From CAZMNY01 sp964567745 (GTDB taxonomy: Bacteria; Planctomycetota; Planctomycetia; Pirellulales; Pirellulaceae), in NCBI GenBank assembly GCA_964567745.1, contig CAZMNY010000004.1, positions 124,001 through 188,000 on the forward strand: a stretch of DNA of 64,000 nucleotides, written 5' to 3'. Made by a program: the position numbers and the translations under genes. Below, in pieces: positions 17,689 through 24,803 of the stretch (position 1 is its first letter; every line of letters begins with the position of its first letter). The notes under the pieces are model-generated. The model was not told the DNA's origin, searched no databases, and was given only the letters and a program-made list of their open reading frames with translations.

Positions 17689-19074
17689 ATGCCCCGGCTA
17701 CACTTTTCTGCTCAGCCATTGCGAGCCTCTTTCCTCGCACGAGTGACGACAGTCCTCGCCATCTCATTTCTGGCCATCGGTCTCGTCGAAACTCTATTCG
17801 CGCAAAGCGACGCTCAGACACAAGACGAGGCCGAAGTTAAGACGTTTTCCGAATCTGCGATTGCCCGACAATTCGACGCCAATCGCGACGGCGTCTTTTC
17901 AGCGGCCGAGTCGTCGGCAATGCGGCGCGCGTTTGGCGGCGTTGACGTCCCAGTACTGCCCGATGAGACGTATTCCTACTCCAAAAACAAAGTTCCGCCA
18001 CGAATGGCGAGCATGCTTTCGAAGTTGGACAACACGCCGCCTGATAACCCGATCGACGACCGCGGCGCGACACTCGGCCGAGTGCTTTTCTATGACCGCC
18101 AGCTATCCAAGAACAACACGATCGCTTGCGCTTCGTGTCACTTGCAGGAAAGAGGTTTCGCTGATCCTCGGCAATTTAGCAGCGGTTTCGAGGAAGGCAA
18201 AACGAAGCGCAATTCAATGAGCTTATCCGATCTGCGTTACTCGCGGATTCGCGGCGCCAATCCAGGTTTCTTTTGGGATGAACGCGCGCCGACACTCGAA
18301 GCACAAACTCTCATGCCGATCCAAGACGCCGTGGAAATGGGGATGAAGCTCGAAGACCTTGAACGCAAGTTGCAGCGATTGCCGTACTATCCTCCGCTGT
18401 TTTCCGACGCCTTTGGATCCAAGCGAGTTACGAGAGATAGAATCGCGAAGGCGATCGCCCAGTTCATGCGGTCGATGACGTCGTTCGATTCGCGATTCGA
18501 CAAAGCCGCGGCGGCTGAAGATCGACGAGATTATTCAAAGCCGTTCCGCGCTTTCACTCCGCAAGAGAACCTCGGCAAATCGCTGTTCATCAGCGGCATC
18601 AATGGCGTCGCCGAAGTTGGCTGCGCCCATTGTCACATGCCTCCTACATTCGGAATGCCAAAATCATTCAACAACGGACTCGATTTGCGCTACGCCGATC
18701 GAGGACTCGGCGAACGCAACGTCGAGTCGAACGATCCGTTCACGCCGAATAACGATGGCAAGTTCAAGGCACCCTCGCTCAGAAACATTGAACTGACTGG
18801 GCCCTATATGCACGATGGTCGATTCAATAATCTGGAACAGGTCGTCAAGCATTACAGTGACGGCGTTCAGCGTCACCCGAACTTAGGATTGGCTGTTGGA
18901 GAAGACGATGCCGACTCGAAAAACAAATCCGGATTTCGCTTGACCAAGACTCAGCAAGCGGCGCTCGTCGCTTTTCTAAAGACACTCACAGATGACGCTT
19001 TTCTCACGGACCCGCGTTTTTCCGATCCATTCGTTCGTGCGGAAAATGACCTCGCGTCGCCGCAAGAAAGGTGA
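17689..19074 (+). CDS. Di-haem cytochrome c peroxidase / MauG family protein with EF-hand
   Basis: A 461-residue secreted protein. A signal segment lies at about residues 14-38 and a single EF-hand loop (D-A-N-R-D-G-V-F-S-A-A-E) at about 62-73. The bacterial cytochrome c peroxidase/MauG core follows: first haem C-A-S-C-H in G-R-V-L-F-Y-D-R-Q-L-S...I-A-C-A-S-C-H (about 147), then second haem C-A-H-C-H (about 311) and the conserved K-A-P-S-L-R-N-I-E-L-T-G-P-Y-M-H-D-G-R-F. Such enzymes reduce hydrogen peroxide or oxidise protein substrates in the periplasm. It is transcribed away from the phosphonate operon and converges on the selenoprotein island; no functional link to either is evident. Confidence 0.9.
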   Translation: MPRLHFSAQPLRASFLARVTTVLAISFLAIGLVETLFAQSDAQTQDEAEVKTFSESAIARQFDANRDGVFSAAESSAMRRAFGGVDVPVLPDETYSYSKNKVPPRMASMLSKLDNTPPDNPIDDRGATLGRVLFYDRQLSKNNTIACASCHLQERGFADPRQFSSGFEEGKTKRNSMSLSDLRYSRIRGANPGFFWDERAPTLEAQTLMPIQDAVEMGMKLEDLERKLQRLPYYPPLFSDAFGSKRVTRDRIAKAIAQFMRSMTSFDSRFDKAAAAEDRRDYSKPFRAFTPQENLGKSLFISGINGVAEVGCAHCHMPPTFGMPKSFNNGLDLRYADRGLGERNVESNDPFTPNNDGKFKAPSLRNIELTGPYMHDGRFNNLEQVVKHYSDGVQRHPNLGLAVGEDDADSKNKSGFRLTKTQQAALVAFLKTLTDDAFLTDPRFSDPFVRAENDLASPQER

Positions 19075-19091
19075 GCTGCTTAGCGTTGAAT

Positions 19092-19112
19092 CTTGCTCAC
19101 CGTACGAGCAAG
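19092..19112. terminator. Hairpin between convergent genes, possible bidirectional terminator
   Basis: CTTGCTC (19092-19098) and GAGCAAG (19106-19112) form a 7-bp stem with a 7-base loop between the peroxidase stop (19074) and the MerTP stop (19127). It overlaps a copy of the acgagcaagctcgtt palindrome. No T-tract follows, so an intrinsic terminator role is only likely from position. Confidence 0.4.
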
Positions 19113-19126
19113 CTCGTTCGGGCCGG

Positions 19127-19861
19127 CTATTCGCCCCTATCGATCTTGACGAGCTCGCCCTTGTATCCAATGCCTTCAATCGCTGCGAGCGCTGCTTCAA
19201 CGGGCGGTTTGGCGCCTGCCTGTGAACCGACGGTTGCTTGACTCGACTCAAAATCGACGATAACTGCCAACACGCCCGGTGCTGATCGAAGGGCCGCTTC
19301 GGCCTTCGGTGCTCAGGTATGTCACGTCATTCCCTCGATGCGAATCACGCTCCGCACCATGTCGTCCGTAAATTCGTCTCGCGCGCCAGTCAGCTCCTCG
19401 AGGCGCTGTGGGAAAAAGAGAAACACAACGGCGATCGCCGTCACGACCCAAAGCATGATCTTGTTGAACGACATGACGCTCGATCGAGCCGAAGAGGCTT
19501 TGCAGCCTCCGTCCTTGTCGGCCGACTCGCCACCTTTGCCAACCGAAGCTCCGGGCCTCGGCCGGTACGTCAGGTAGAAAGCAAACCCCAAGAATCCAAA
19601 CGTGACGCCAATGAACAGGGAACGGTATTCCTCGATAAAGCTGGTCATCCCCGCACCGGAGATTCCGCCCAAAATCAACAAGGGCGGCAACCAGCATCAG
19701 CTCGAGGCGACGAACGCGGAGAGCAATGCTCCAAAGCTCGCGAAACGCTCGGCCCGCCCGGATCCGATCGCGCCGTTTCCATTGGCCGCAGACTGCGACA
19801 CCTTGGGCTCGGCCGATCAGCAATCGGGAGCAGGTGCCGACGGTTGACTTTCTTCGGCCAT
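19127..19861 (-). CDS. merTP: Selenocysteine-containing mercuric transport fusion protein MerTP (four in-frame UGA)
   Basis: From ATG 19861 to TAG 19129-19127 the frame encodes 244 residues if four TGA codons (19819, 19699, 19324, 19315; first base on the minus strand) are read as Sec: U15, U55, U180, U183. Residues 40-175 match the MerT membrane protein: A-S-F-G-A-L-L-S-A-F-V-A-S-S-U-C-W-L-P, where MerT has a vicinal Cys pair in its first helix, then E-E-Y-R-S-L-F-I-G-V and a third helix I-M-L-W-V-V. Residues 174-240 are a MerP/HMA domain, I-R-I-E-G-M-T-U-H-T-U, whose canonical loop is G-M-T-C-x-x-C, followed by normal HMA strands and helices. U15 follows Cys14. MerT imports Hg(II) and MerP binds it. 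A pseudogene is unlikely, since every stop is TGA at or beside a metal-binding cysteine position and no frameshift occurs. GGAG lies 11 bases before the ATG. Confidence 0.9.
19287..19308 (-). other. Candidate SECIS hairpin for U180/U183 of MerTP
   Basis: On the minus strand, CGAAGGCCG, loop AAG, CGGCCCTTCG forms a nine-pair stem with one bulged C. It starts 4 bases after the second TGA of the U-x-x-U motif, which puts the apical loop 13 to 22 bases from the two TGAs. Confidence 0.55.
19665..19687 (-). other. Candidate SECIS hairpin for U55 of MerTP
   Basis: On the minus strand, CCGCCC and GGGCGG form a perfect 6-bp stem with an 11-base loop beginning 15 bases after the TGA. The loop has G at position 3 rather than in the first two positions, so it fits the bacterial consensus less well than the others. 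Confidence 0.4.
19785..19799 (-). other. Candidate SECIS hairpin for U15 of MerTP
   Basis: On the minus strand, GTCGCA, loop GTC, TGCGGC forms a six-pair stem including one G-U pair. The loop begins 23 bases after the TGA and starts with G, as expected for a bacterial SECIS element. Confidence 0.5.
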
Positions 19862-19919
19862 GCGTTTTCGAACTCCAGTTTCGGGATTGCCTGGTCACGA
19901 TGTGACATGCCATCAAAAA

Positions 19920-20372
19920 CTAGTCGGATTCCGGTTTCACTTTCGCTTCAAAGCCGTGCTCGGCAATCGTTTCCTTCAACCGCCCAAGCGAAACGACACT
20001 CGGTCGGAAGGCGACAAACAGCAAGTCTAAATCCTCGTCCGACTCGATCTCCCGTTCCCATTCGTCTTCCACCGACTCGATGCCCTTTAGCTCTGACAGA
20101 GCTATTTTGACCTTATTCGGTCAGTCGCCTCACAATATCTTCAACGATGCGTTCATGCCCGGAAGATACAACGTCACTCGTTCGATTTCTGTTGAAGAGG
20201 CTAGCGCGGCAGTCGCTGGCGATTCGGCTCGCGGCGTCGGGGGACTCAAACGCTCGACAGGCTGACAGCCAGCGGCAAGCCAAGAAAGCACAACAACAGC
20301 CGCGCCGAATCGTCGTGCTTGGGCCGAGCTGACTCGAGCCAAGTTTCTCTGTGTCATCGTCACTTCACTCAT
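19920..20372 (-). CDS. Selenocysteine-containing lipoprotein with HMA-like domain (U-x-x-U)
   Basis: From ATG 20372 to TAG 19922-19920 the frame gives 150 residues with two TGA codons read as Sec at residues 81 and 84 (first bases 20132 and 20123). The N-terminus is a lipoprotein signal (W-L-A-A-G-C, Cys36). The rest resembles a heavy-metal-associated domain: V-T-L-Y-L-P-G-M-N, then U-G-D-U in place of C-x-x-C, K-V-K-I-A-L-S-E-L-K-G-I-E-S-V and a C-terminal G-F-E-A-K-V. The spacing between G-M and the motif is longer than in classical HMA domains. The start overlaps the stop of the FGE-like gene by eight bases (ATGAGTGA), and MerTP starts 58 bases downstream, so it belongs to that operon. A periplasm-facing metal-binding chaperone that feeds MerTP is the inferred role. 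Confidence 0.85.
20088..20104 (-). other. Candidate SECIS hairpin for the HMA lipoprotein
   Basis: On the minus strand, TAGCTCT, loop GTC, AGAGCTA is a perfect 7-bp stem with a 3-base loop starting with G. The loop lies 23 bases after the second TGA and 32 after the first, matching bacterial SECIS geometry well. Confidence 0.65.
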
Positions 20373-21297
20373 CTTTCACATCACAGACAACTCGGAAACC
20401 GATCAAACGATACGGTGTATTCGGCATGGCTCGAAATCGATACGCGGAACGGCAAGCCCTCCCGTCGTCGAGCCAAGAGCCGCCGCGGACCACAACGAAG
20501 AAATTCTCGTTTCCATTGTTGGTGAACTTGGTTGCCAAGACTCCAAAGGGCGGGCCGAGCGGATCGTCGTCCGGACTGTCGAGATAGTAATCGGGATCGT
20601 ACCAATCGGCACACCACTCCGCGACATTGCCGTGCATGTCGTAGAGACCAAATGCATTCGGCTTATACGAACCGACTTCGGCGGTGCTTCGCACGTACTT
20701 CGATTTCTTGGCGCCGCCGGCCGGATAGTTGCCATTGAAATTCGCCTGGGTTGACGAAAGTGATTCGCCCACGTGAAAGGCCGTCGACGTATTGGCCCGG
20801 CATGCGTATTCCCATTCCGCTTCGGTCGGAAGCCGGTACTTGCGGCCTGCTTTCTTCTCGTCCGGACGGTTCGAGAGAATCTCGCAAAACGATTTTGCAA
20901 ATATCCACTCCATGTTGTCGACTGGCAAATTGTCGCCCTTGAATACTGATCGAGGATTCATCTGCGAACCGCGAGCTAGCTGCTTGTACTCTGACTGCTT
21001 GACCTCGTACACGCCCATGTAAAACGACTTGCCGATGTTCACCTTGTGTTGCCGTTCTCGTTTGTCACGCTCATCTTCGCTCTTGGGCGAACCCATCGTG
21101 AACGACCCTGCAGGAATGCGAACCAGCTTCATTCCGATGGAGTTCTCGATGTAGCGATGTTCGCTTGAGCCTGCGGCTTGCCGGGCAACTTGTTCTTCGG
21201 CCGAAGAAGGCGATGCGAACAGCAGCGGACCGGCCGCAGCGCAAATGAGGAGCAACGCAAGACGGCATGCAAATCTGTTAGCTAATGAAATCGCCAT
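20365..21297 (-). CDS. Formylglycine-generating enzyme family protein (FGE-sulfatase domain), secreted
   Basis: A 310-residue protein with a signal peptide (about 1-33; A-S-P-S-S-A-E-E) and one FGE/SUMF1 domain: S-I-G-M-K-L-V-R-I-P-A-G-S-F-T-M-G-S, Y-R-L-P-T-E-A-E-W-E-Y-A-C-R, G-L-Y-D-M-H-G-N-V-A-E-W-C and V-V-R-G-G-S-W near the C-terminus. True FGE has two active-site cysteines five residues apart after R-G-G-S. Here only one cysteine (R-A-C-R-S-A-Y-R) is visible in that region, so sulfatase activation is doubtful and a binding or structural role is possible. It overlaps the start of the HMA-like selenolipoprotein and is therefore translated with it. Whether its product acts in metal handling is unknown. 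Confidence 0.85.
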   Translation of the reverse strand: MAISLANRFACRLALLLICAAAGPLLFASPSSAEEQVARQAAGSSEHRYIENSIGMKLVRIPAGSFTMGSPKSEDERDKRERQHKVNIGKSFYMGVYEVKQSEYKQLARGSQMNPRSVFKGDNLPVDNMEWIFAKSFCEILSNRPDEKKAGRKYRLPTEAEWEYACRANTSTAFHVGESLSSTQANFNGNYPAGGAKKSKYVRSTAEVGSYKPNAFGLYDMHGNVAEWCADWYDPDYYLDSPDDDPLGPPFGVLATKFTNNGNENFFVVVRGGSWLDDGRACRSAYRFRAMPNTPYRLIGFRVVCDVKDE

Positions 21298-21530
21298 ATG
21301 TTGTTCCCAAGACTGCCAGAACCCAAGCGGAGAATGCGAGCGTCAATGCGAAAGGCCGCATCGCCCAACGAACATCATGGCCTTTGACACCATCGCCCGC
21401 AACAAGTTTTCCGCCTTTGCTAACGGCGACTCGTTCTATCAGCTGGATTCCAAGCAAAAACGATCGGGCTCTATCGAATGCGGCGGGCGAGATTTCGCCC
21501 CGTCAACGTGCATCGACCGAAACTCGGCGA

Positions 21531-22265
21531 CTAGAAAACACGGGCAACCGAGAAGATGTTCTGGGTATCAAGACGTTCCGGTTTGAATATCGGGAAGCGA
21601 ACGGCAAAACGCACCGAGATCGAACCAGGACGTCAACGTTGGCGCCAGGGCAGCTTCGTCACGTCCTAGATCTCGATTCGCATCGCCGGTGGGGATCTCA
21701 ACTTCGACGTTGGCTGACAGAAAGAACGCATCGCCGTCAATCAACAACGCGCGACCCGCAATGGCCACGTCGCCAAAGCCAGGGGTATTGGGAGCGACCA
21801 CGGGATTCAAGCCGACGTAGGGAACTTCGAGGACCATGCCAGTCGCTTTGTCAGTGCGTACTCCATCTCGAACTCTTGCTCGTCGGTGTTGCCATCAAAG
21901 TTGTTGCCAACCCGGTAGTCTAGAAACAAGTCGCGATGCAGAACGGCGGGTTCGGTCAAGAACAGGTGAACGAAGGGCGTGCCGAGGCGACTGAAGTGGC
22001 CATGCGAAGCGGGTGCGAACAACTCCTCGAAGAAGCCGCCACGGTGTTCGTGATCGAGATGGCTGCGACTCAACCAATCCACCGAGTCTTCACTGTCGTC
22101 TAGGTGAAATAGGACGCCGCTTTCTAACTCTGGGATGATGGGAGCAATCGACGTATGCGATTCGGCAATCCGTTTTTGGCTTCGAGCCGATTTAAACGGC
22201 AATGCAAGCATGCCGAGGACGATTAGTCCGCGAATCGTCGTCGATGTCGTCATTCCAAGTCTCAC
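21531..22265 (-). pseudogene. Frameshifted outer-membrane (porin-like) protein gene
   Basis: The first segment (22265 to about 21865) starts with a signal peptide and a histidine/aspartate-rich stretch, and reaches E-M-E-Y-A-L-T-K-R-L-A. At about 21865 the protein-like reading jumps frame and continues as M-V-L-E-V-P-Y-V-G-L-N-P, A-N-V-E-V-E-I-P-T-G-D, to W-F-D-L-G-A-F. Near 21616 it jumps back into the first frame, giving A-V-R-F-P-I-F-K-P-E-R and ending V-A-R-V-F at a TAG (21533-21531). The terminal phenylalanine and alternating strands suggest an outer-membrane barrel. The shifts are a base lost then a base gained, so they compensate: either two sequencing errors or real decay. The stretch 21298-21530 shows only a short frame with one hydrophobic helix and is unassigned. 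Confidence 0.6.
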
Positions 22266-22455
22266 AAGCGCAGATCGATAGCAGACGGCACCTCGATCGC
22301 CATCGACAAGACTCTCGCTACATCTTGATAAAATCTGACGATTGCAACGATTCTAACGATGAATCGCACCGGGACTTTGTCAACGCCTGAGCTCTAGCGA
22401 GCGTAGCTACGGCGTGTTACGAGTCAAACGCCACCGCACTGCGGCGCTGCGCGAC

Positions 22456-23796
22456 TTAAGAAACCGACGAGTCTTGATTGACACGCAATCTGAGTTGATC
22501 GTCAAGAATGCTCTCTGCGCGTTTGCGTTCGCGCATGAGCTGTACGGAATCGCCGTCAAAGGCCGCTTCGGTGGGCAAGGGGCTGCCATGAAAGATCGCC
22601 GGCGACGACCACATCCCGTAAGCACCCGCGTTGGAAAACGCAAGCACATCGCCTGCCTTCAACTCGGGCAACGGGCTCGCCTCGAGCATCACGTCATCGG
22701 GCAAACTCAAGCATCCCAGGATGTCGGTCGGCTCTCGCCCCTGCTCGCCGATCCCCTGCTGCCCGATCTGCTGCTGGCTGATCGCCGAGCTGTCCAACGA
22801 AGGCAACACGGTTGGCGGACTTTGATTCTTTCTCAAACAGAGACCGCACATGTCGGCACGCTGATGAACGCCGCCGTCCACAATCACGGCCGGACGGCCT
22901 TGCCACGTCTGGTGACCGACGACCGACGTCAAATACCATCCCGCCTCAGCCACGAGGAAACGGCCCAGCTCGAGCACGATCCGAGCCGGTGATGCGCGCT
23001 CGGCCAATCGCGTCAGCTCGGCGCTGATGCTCTCAAGATCAAGCGCTTCGTCATCCGCAGCGTAGGGAATTCCGAAGCCGCCCCCCAGGTTGATGTATGT
23101 CGGCGTGAACTGAAGCAACACCGCCGCGCGCAAAGACAAATCCATCGCCTTGCGCAATTGCTCGTTAACCATGTCCGTGTCAAGCAACTGCGAGCCGGCA
23201 AACACGTGAAACCCGACCAAACGGAGCCCGCTCGAATTGATAATCGGCAAACAGTCCTGCAACTCGTCCTCAACCAACCCAAAACGCGATTCACTTCCTG
23301 CCGGGACAACAGAACACGAACCGAAATCAGGGCGCAGCCGAAGAACGACCGAGTTGGCGAGGCCCGCGGAGGCGAGGTGCTTCAGTTCGCTCAGCGAATC
23401 GATCGAGACAACGGCCTCCGGAGTGTGCCGCAACATGGCGATCGTTTCCGGGAGCTTGAACGGACCCGCGACGAAGATCCGATCGGCAGCAAATCCAGCC
23501 GTCAAAGCTGTAGCCAACTCGCCCGCCGAAGCGACGTCGGCGCCGATTCCGCAATCGGCGAACACGTCACAAATTCCAAGAGAAGCATTCGACTTGAGCG
23601 AATAAAGAATCTCCACCGCGGAGGGCAGTTTGTCTTGCAGCTTGTCGACCTGGGCTCGCAGTCGACGCGTGTCGAATGCATACGCCGGAGTTCCATAGCG
23701 GCGCACAATTTCGCGTAGGGCAAGCTCAGCCGCCTCGTCCGGTTCCCTTCCATTTTCGTTCGAGCGGTTCATGCAAGGATCTCTCTTCTCAGACAT
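22456..23796 (-). CDS. Fold-type III PLP-dependent decarboxylase, LysA/ornithine decarboxylase-like
   Basis: A 446-residue protein of the diaminopimelate/ornithine/arginine decarboxylase family. The PLP lysine is in Y-S-L-K-S-N-A-S near residue 68. H-V-F-A-G-S-Q, the glycine-rich phosphate-binding loop L-G-G-G-F-G-I-P-Y, E-L-G-R-F-L-V-A-E-A-G-W-Y and the C-terminal F-S-N-A-G-A-Y-G are all present. The substrate cannot be read from sequence; similar proteins occur in dedicated biosynthetic clusters as well as in lysine synthesis. It starts 32 bases downstream of the P-T-U membrane selenoprotein on the same strand, so it is probably cotranscribed with the radical SAM and selenoprotein genes. 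That makes a specialised role, such as amino-acid-derived ligand synthesis, more likely than housekeeping lysA (inference). Confidence 0.85.
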   Translation of the reverse strand: MSEKRDPCMNRSNENGREPDEAAELALREIVRRYGTPAYAFDTRRLRAQVDKLQDKLPSAVEILYSLKSNASLGICDVFADCGIGADVASAGELATALTAGFAADRIFVAGPFKLPETIAMLRHTPEAVVSIDSLSELKHLASAGLANSVVLRLRPDFGSCSVVPAGSESRFGLVEDELQDCLPIINSSGLRLVGFHVFAGSQLLDTDMVNEQLRKAMDLSLRAAVLLQFTPTYINLGGGFGIPYAADDEALDLESISAELTRLAERASPARIVLELGRFLVAEAGWYLTSVVGHQTWQGRPAVIVDGGVHQRADMCGLCLRKNQSPPTVLPSLDSSAISQQQIGQQGIGEQGREPTDILGCLSLPDDVMLEASPLPELKAGDVLAFSNAGAYGMWSSPAIFHGSPLPTEAAFDGDSVQLMRERKRAESILDDQLRLRVNQDSSVS

Positions 23797-23825
23797 CTCT
23801 CTTCTCTGGCATCTCTCTTTTCAGG
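23778..23825 (-). repeat. Three tandem 16-bp units carrying GAGAG-ATG, upstream of the decarboxylase
   Basis: On the minus strand three 16-base units are adjacent: cctgaaaagagagatg, ccagagaagagagatg and tctgagaagagagatc. Each has a purine-rich Shine-Dalgarno-like run; the first two contain an ATG. The second supplies the start chosen for the decarboxylase (23796). A further in-frame ATG follows at 23772. Unit number may tune or duplicate the initiation site. Confidence 0.75.
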
Positions 23826-23828
23826 CGA

Positions 23829-24185
23829 TCAACCGAGCCACTGCCATGACCAGAATCCGATCACAACGATCGTAGCCACCCAGGTAATGGCAGCCGAGAC
23901 CCAATTGCCTCGCTTGAGCACGTGAAGCACGTAGTGCGACCGCCCCAACGCGGCCACGGTGACGCCGATAAGCACCGGCGACATCCAACCCGCGATCGAT
24001 ACAGCTGAGCCCCCTGCTAACCCGAACAGGGACAAGACGCCAGCGGTTGTTCACGTCGGTACAGCGGCAGCGGCGCCGAACAGTGCGCCGAGCACGGTCG
24101 TCTTACCGTTTGCTCCGGGGCCGTCTTGAGCTTGGCTGGCCACTGCCTTTTCCGGTTCCGACTCACTATTGGGAGGCGCGTTCAT
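23829..24185 (-). CDS. Selenocysteine-containing small membrane protein (P-T-U motif), mercury-transport-like
   Basis: From ATG 24185 to TGA 23831-23829 the frame gives 118 residues with one internal TGA (24053-24051) read as Sec45. About 30 hydrophilic residues precede a first helix containing L-F-G-A-A-A-A-V-P-T-U-T-T-A-G, then L-F-G-L-A-G-G-S-A, a helix ending L-I-G-V-T-V-A-A-L-G-R-S-H-Y, and a last helix rich in tryptophan (I-G-F-W-S-W-Q-W-L). The layout, with a soft-metal ligand in the first helix, recalls small inner-membrane mercury transporters (MerC/MerF/MerE type), but I cannot name the family. Its start overlaps the end of the upstream selenoprotein gene by 20 bases, showing tight coupling. 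Read without recoding, only a 68-residue C-terminal stub would be called. Confidence 0.8.
24012..24031 (-). other. Weak candidate SECIS hairpin for the P-T-U membrane protein
   Basis: On the minus strand, CCCTG and CAGGG pair around a 10-base loop starting 24 bases after the TGA. Distance and loop size fit, but G is only at loop position 4. This is the least convincing of the set. Confidence 0.3.
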
Positions 24186-24777
24186 CACTTGGTTCTTTCA
24201 TCAATTCGAATCCAGCGACAAGAATTCGCCGCGGCTTTTCAAGTTTCGTTTTGAAAAGGCTGGGCCAACGTCCTACGTACTTGTCGACTCGCCCGCGAAT
24301 ACGCACATCGTTGCCTGCAGCCGCTTGCAAGTCGTCAAACACGTTCGCTTGGTCGCCGCTCTGAGCCAAAATGAAATTCGAGTCGGAGCCGCTGACCTTC
24401 AACATGATCGCGTCCTGAGTCTTGACCACTTTGCCGATCGCGACCACGTCCAAACTCACGATGCCGCTGCGAGTGCCGCCGGACAAGCGAGTGGCCCAAA
24501 TGCTTTCATGCAACTTTTCGAGGTCGATCAGTTTTCCTTTTCGAGCTCGAAAGGTCACCGTACCTTGATCGTACCTCTTCGTTTTCTGAAGCTTCTTGAA
24601 CACAACCGAGTTTTCGTCCACGTCATACAGACGTGCAGTGGCGTCACACGCCACACCAGCTCATCAGTGCATTTCGGCGCCGGTGACCGTCATCACTCCG
24701 CTGACAATTTGCCCACTGGCCGATGAAGCGATCAACAGCGTACACGCTGCGGCCGCGAGTCCAAGTCGCGCTTTCAT
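24166..24777 (-). CDS. Selenocysteine-containing secreted protein with tandem Sec (U-U)
   Basis: From ATG 24777 to TAG 24168-24166 the frame gives 203 residues with two consecutive TGA codons (24666-24661) read as Sec38-Sec39. The N-terminus is a good signal peptide (about 1-22; A-S-S-A-S-G-Q). Directly after it comes V-S-G-V-M-T-V-T-G-A-E-M-H-U-U-A-G-V-A-C, which resembles the strand-plus-loop opening of an HMA metal-binding domain with seleno ligands. The C-terminal half (about 100-190) has alternating strands that could be an OB-like fold. AAGGA lies nine bases before the ATG. It starts 26 bases after the radical SAM stop and overlaps the next gene, so it sits mid-operon. A naive call would begin at GTG 24654 and lose the signal peptide and both Sec. 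Confidence 0.85.
24638..24654 (-). other. Candidate SECIS hairpin for the U-U protein
   Basis: On the minus strand, GTGGCGT, loop GTG, ACGCCAC forms a perfect 7-bp stem with a 3-base loop starting with G. The loop lies 13 bases after the second TGA and 16 after the first. Confidence 0.6.
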
Positions 24778-24803
24778 GCTTTGCTTTCCTTAAACAAGTG
24801 CGT

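Noticed and set aside
19127..19861. MerTP region as a decayed pseudogene
   Set aside because: All interruptions are TGA at or beside cysteine positions, there are no frameshifts, and neighbouring genes show the same pattern with downstream hairpins.
19248..19916. Long minus-strand frame of 222 codons across the MerTP region
   Set aside because: It is a shadow frame with arginine-rich chance composition; the recoded MerTP frame explains the DNA better.
21299..21530. Additional selenoprotein gene with an in-frame TGA upstream of a hydrophobic C-terminal segment
   Set aside because: The TGA has no neighbouring cysteine or SECIS-like hairpin and the flanking sequence shows no family similarity.
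21285..21923. Plus-strand frame of 212 codons
   Set aside because: It lies opposite the outer-membrane protein gene and has random composition; no family feature.
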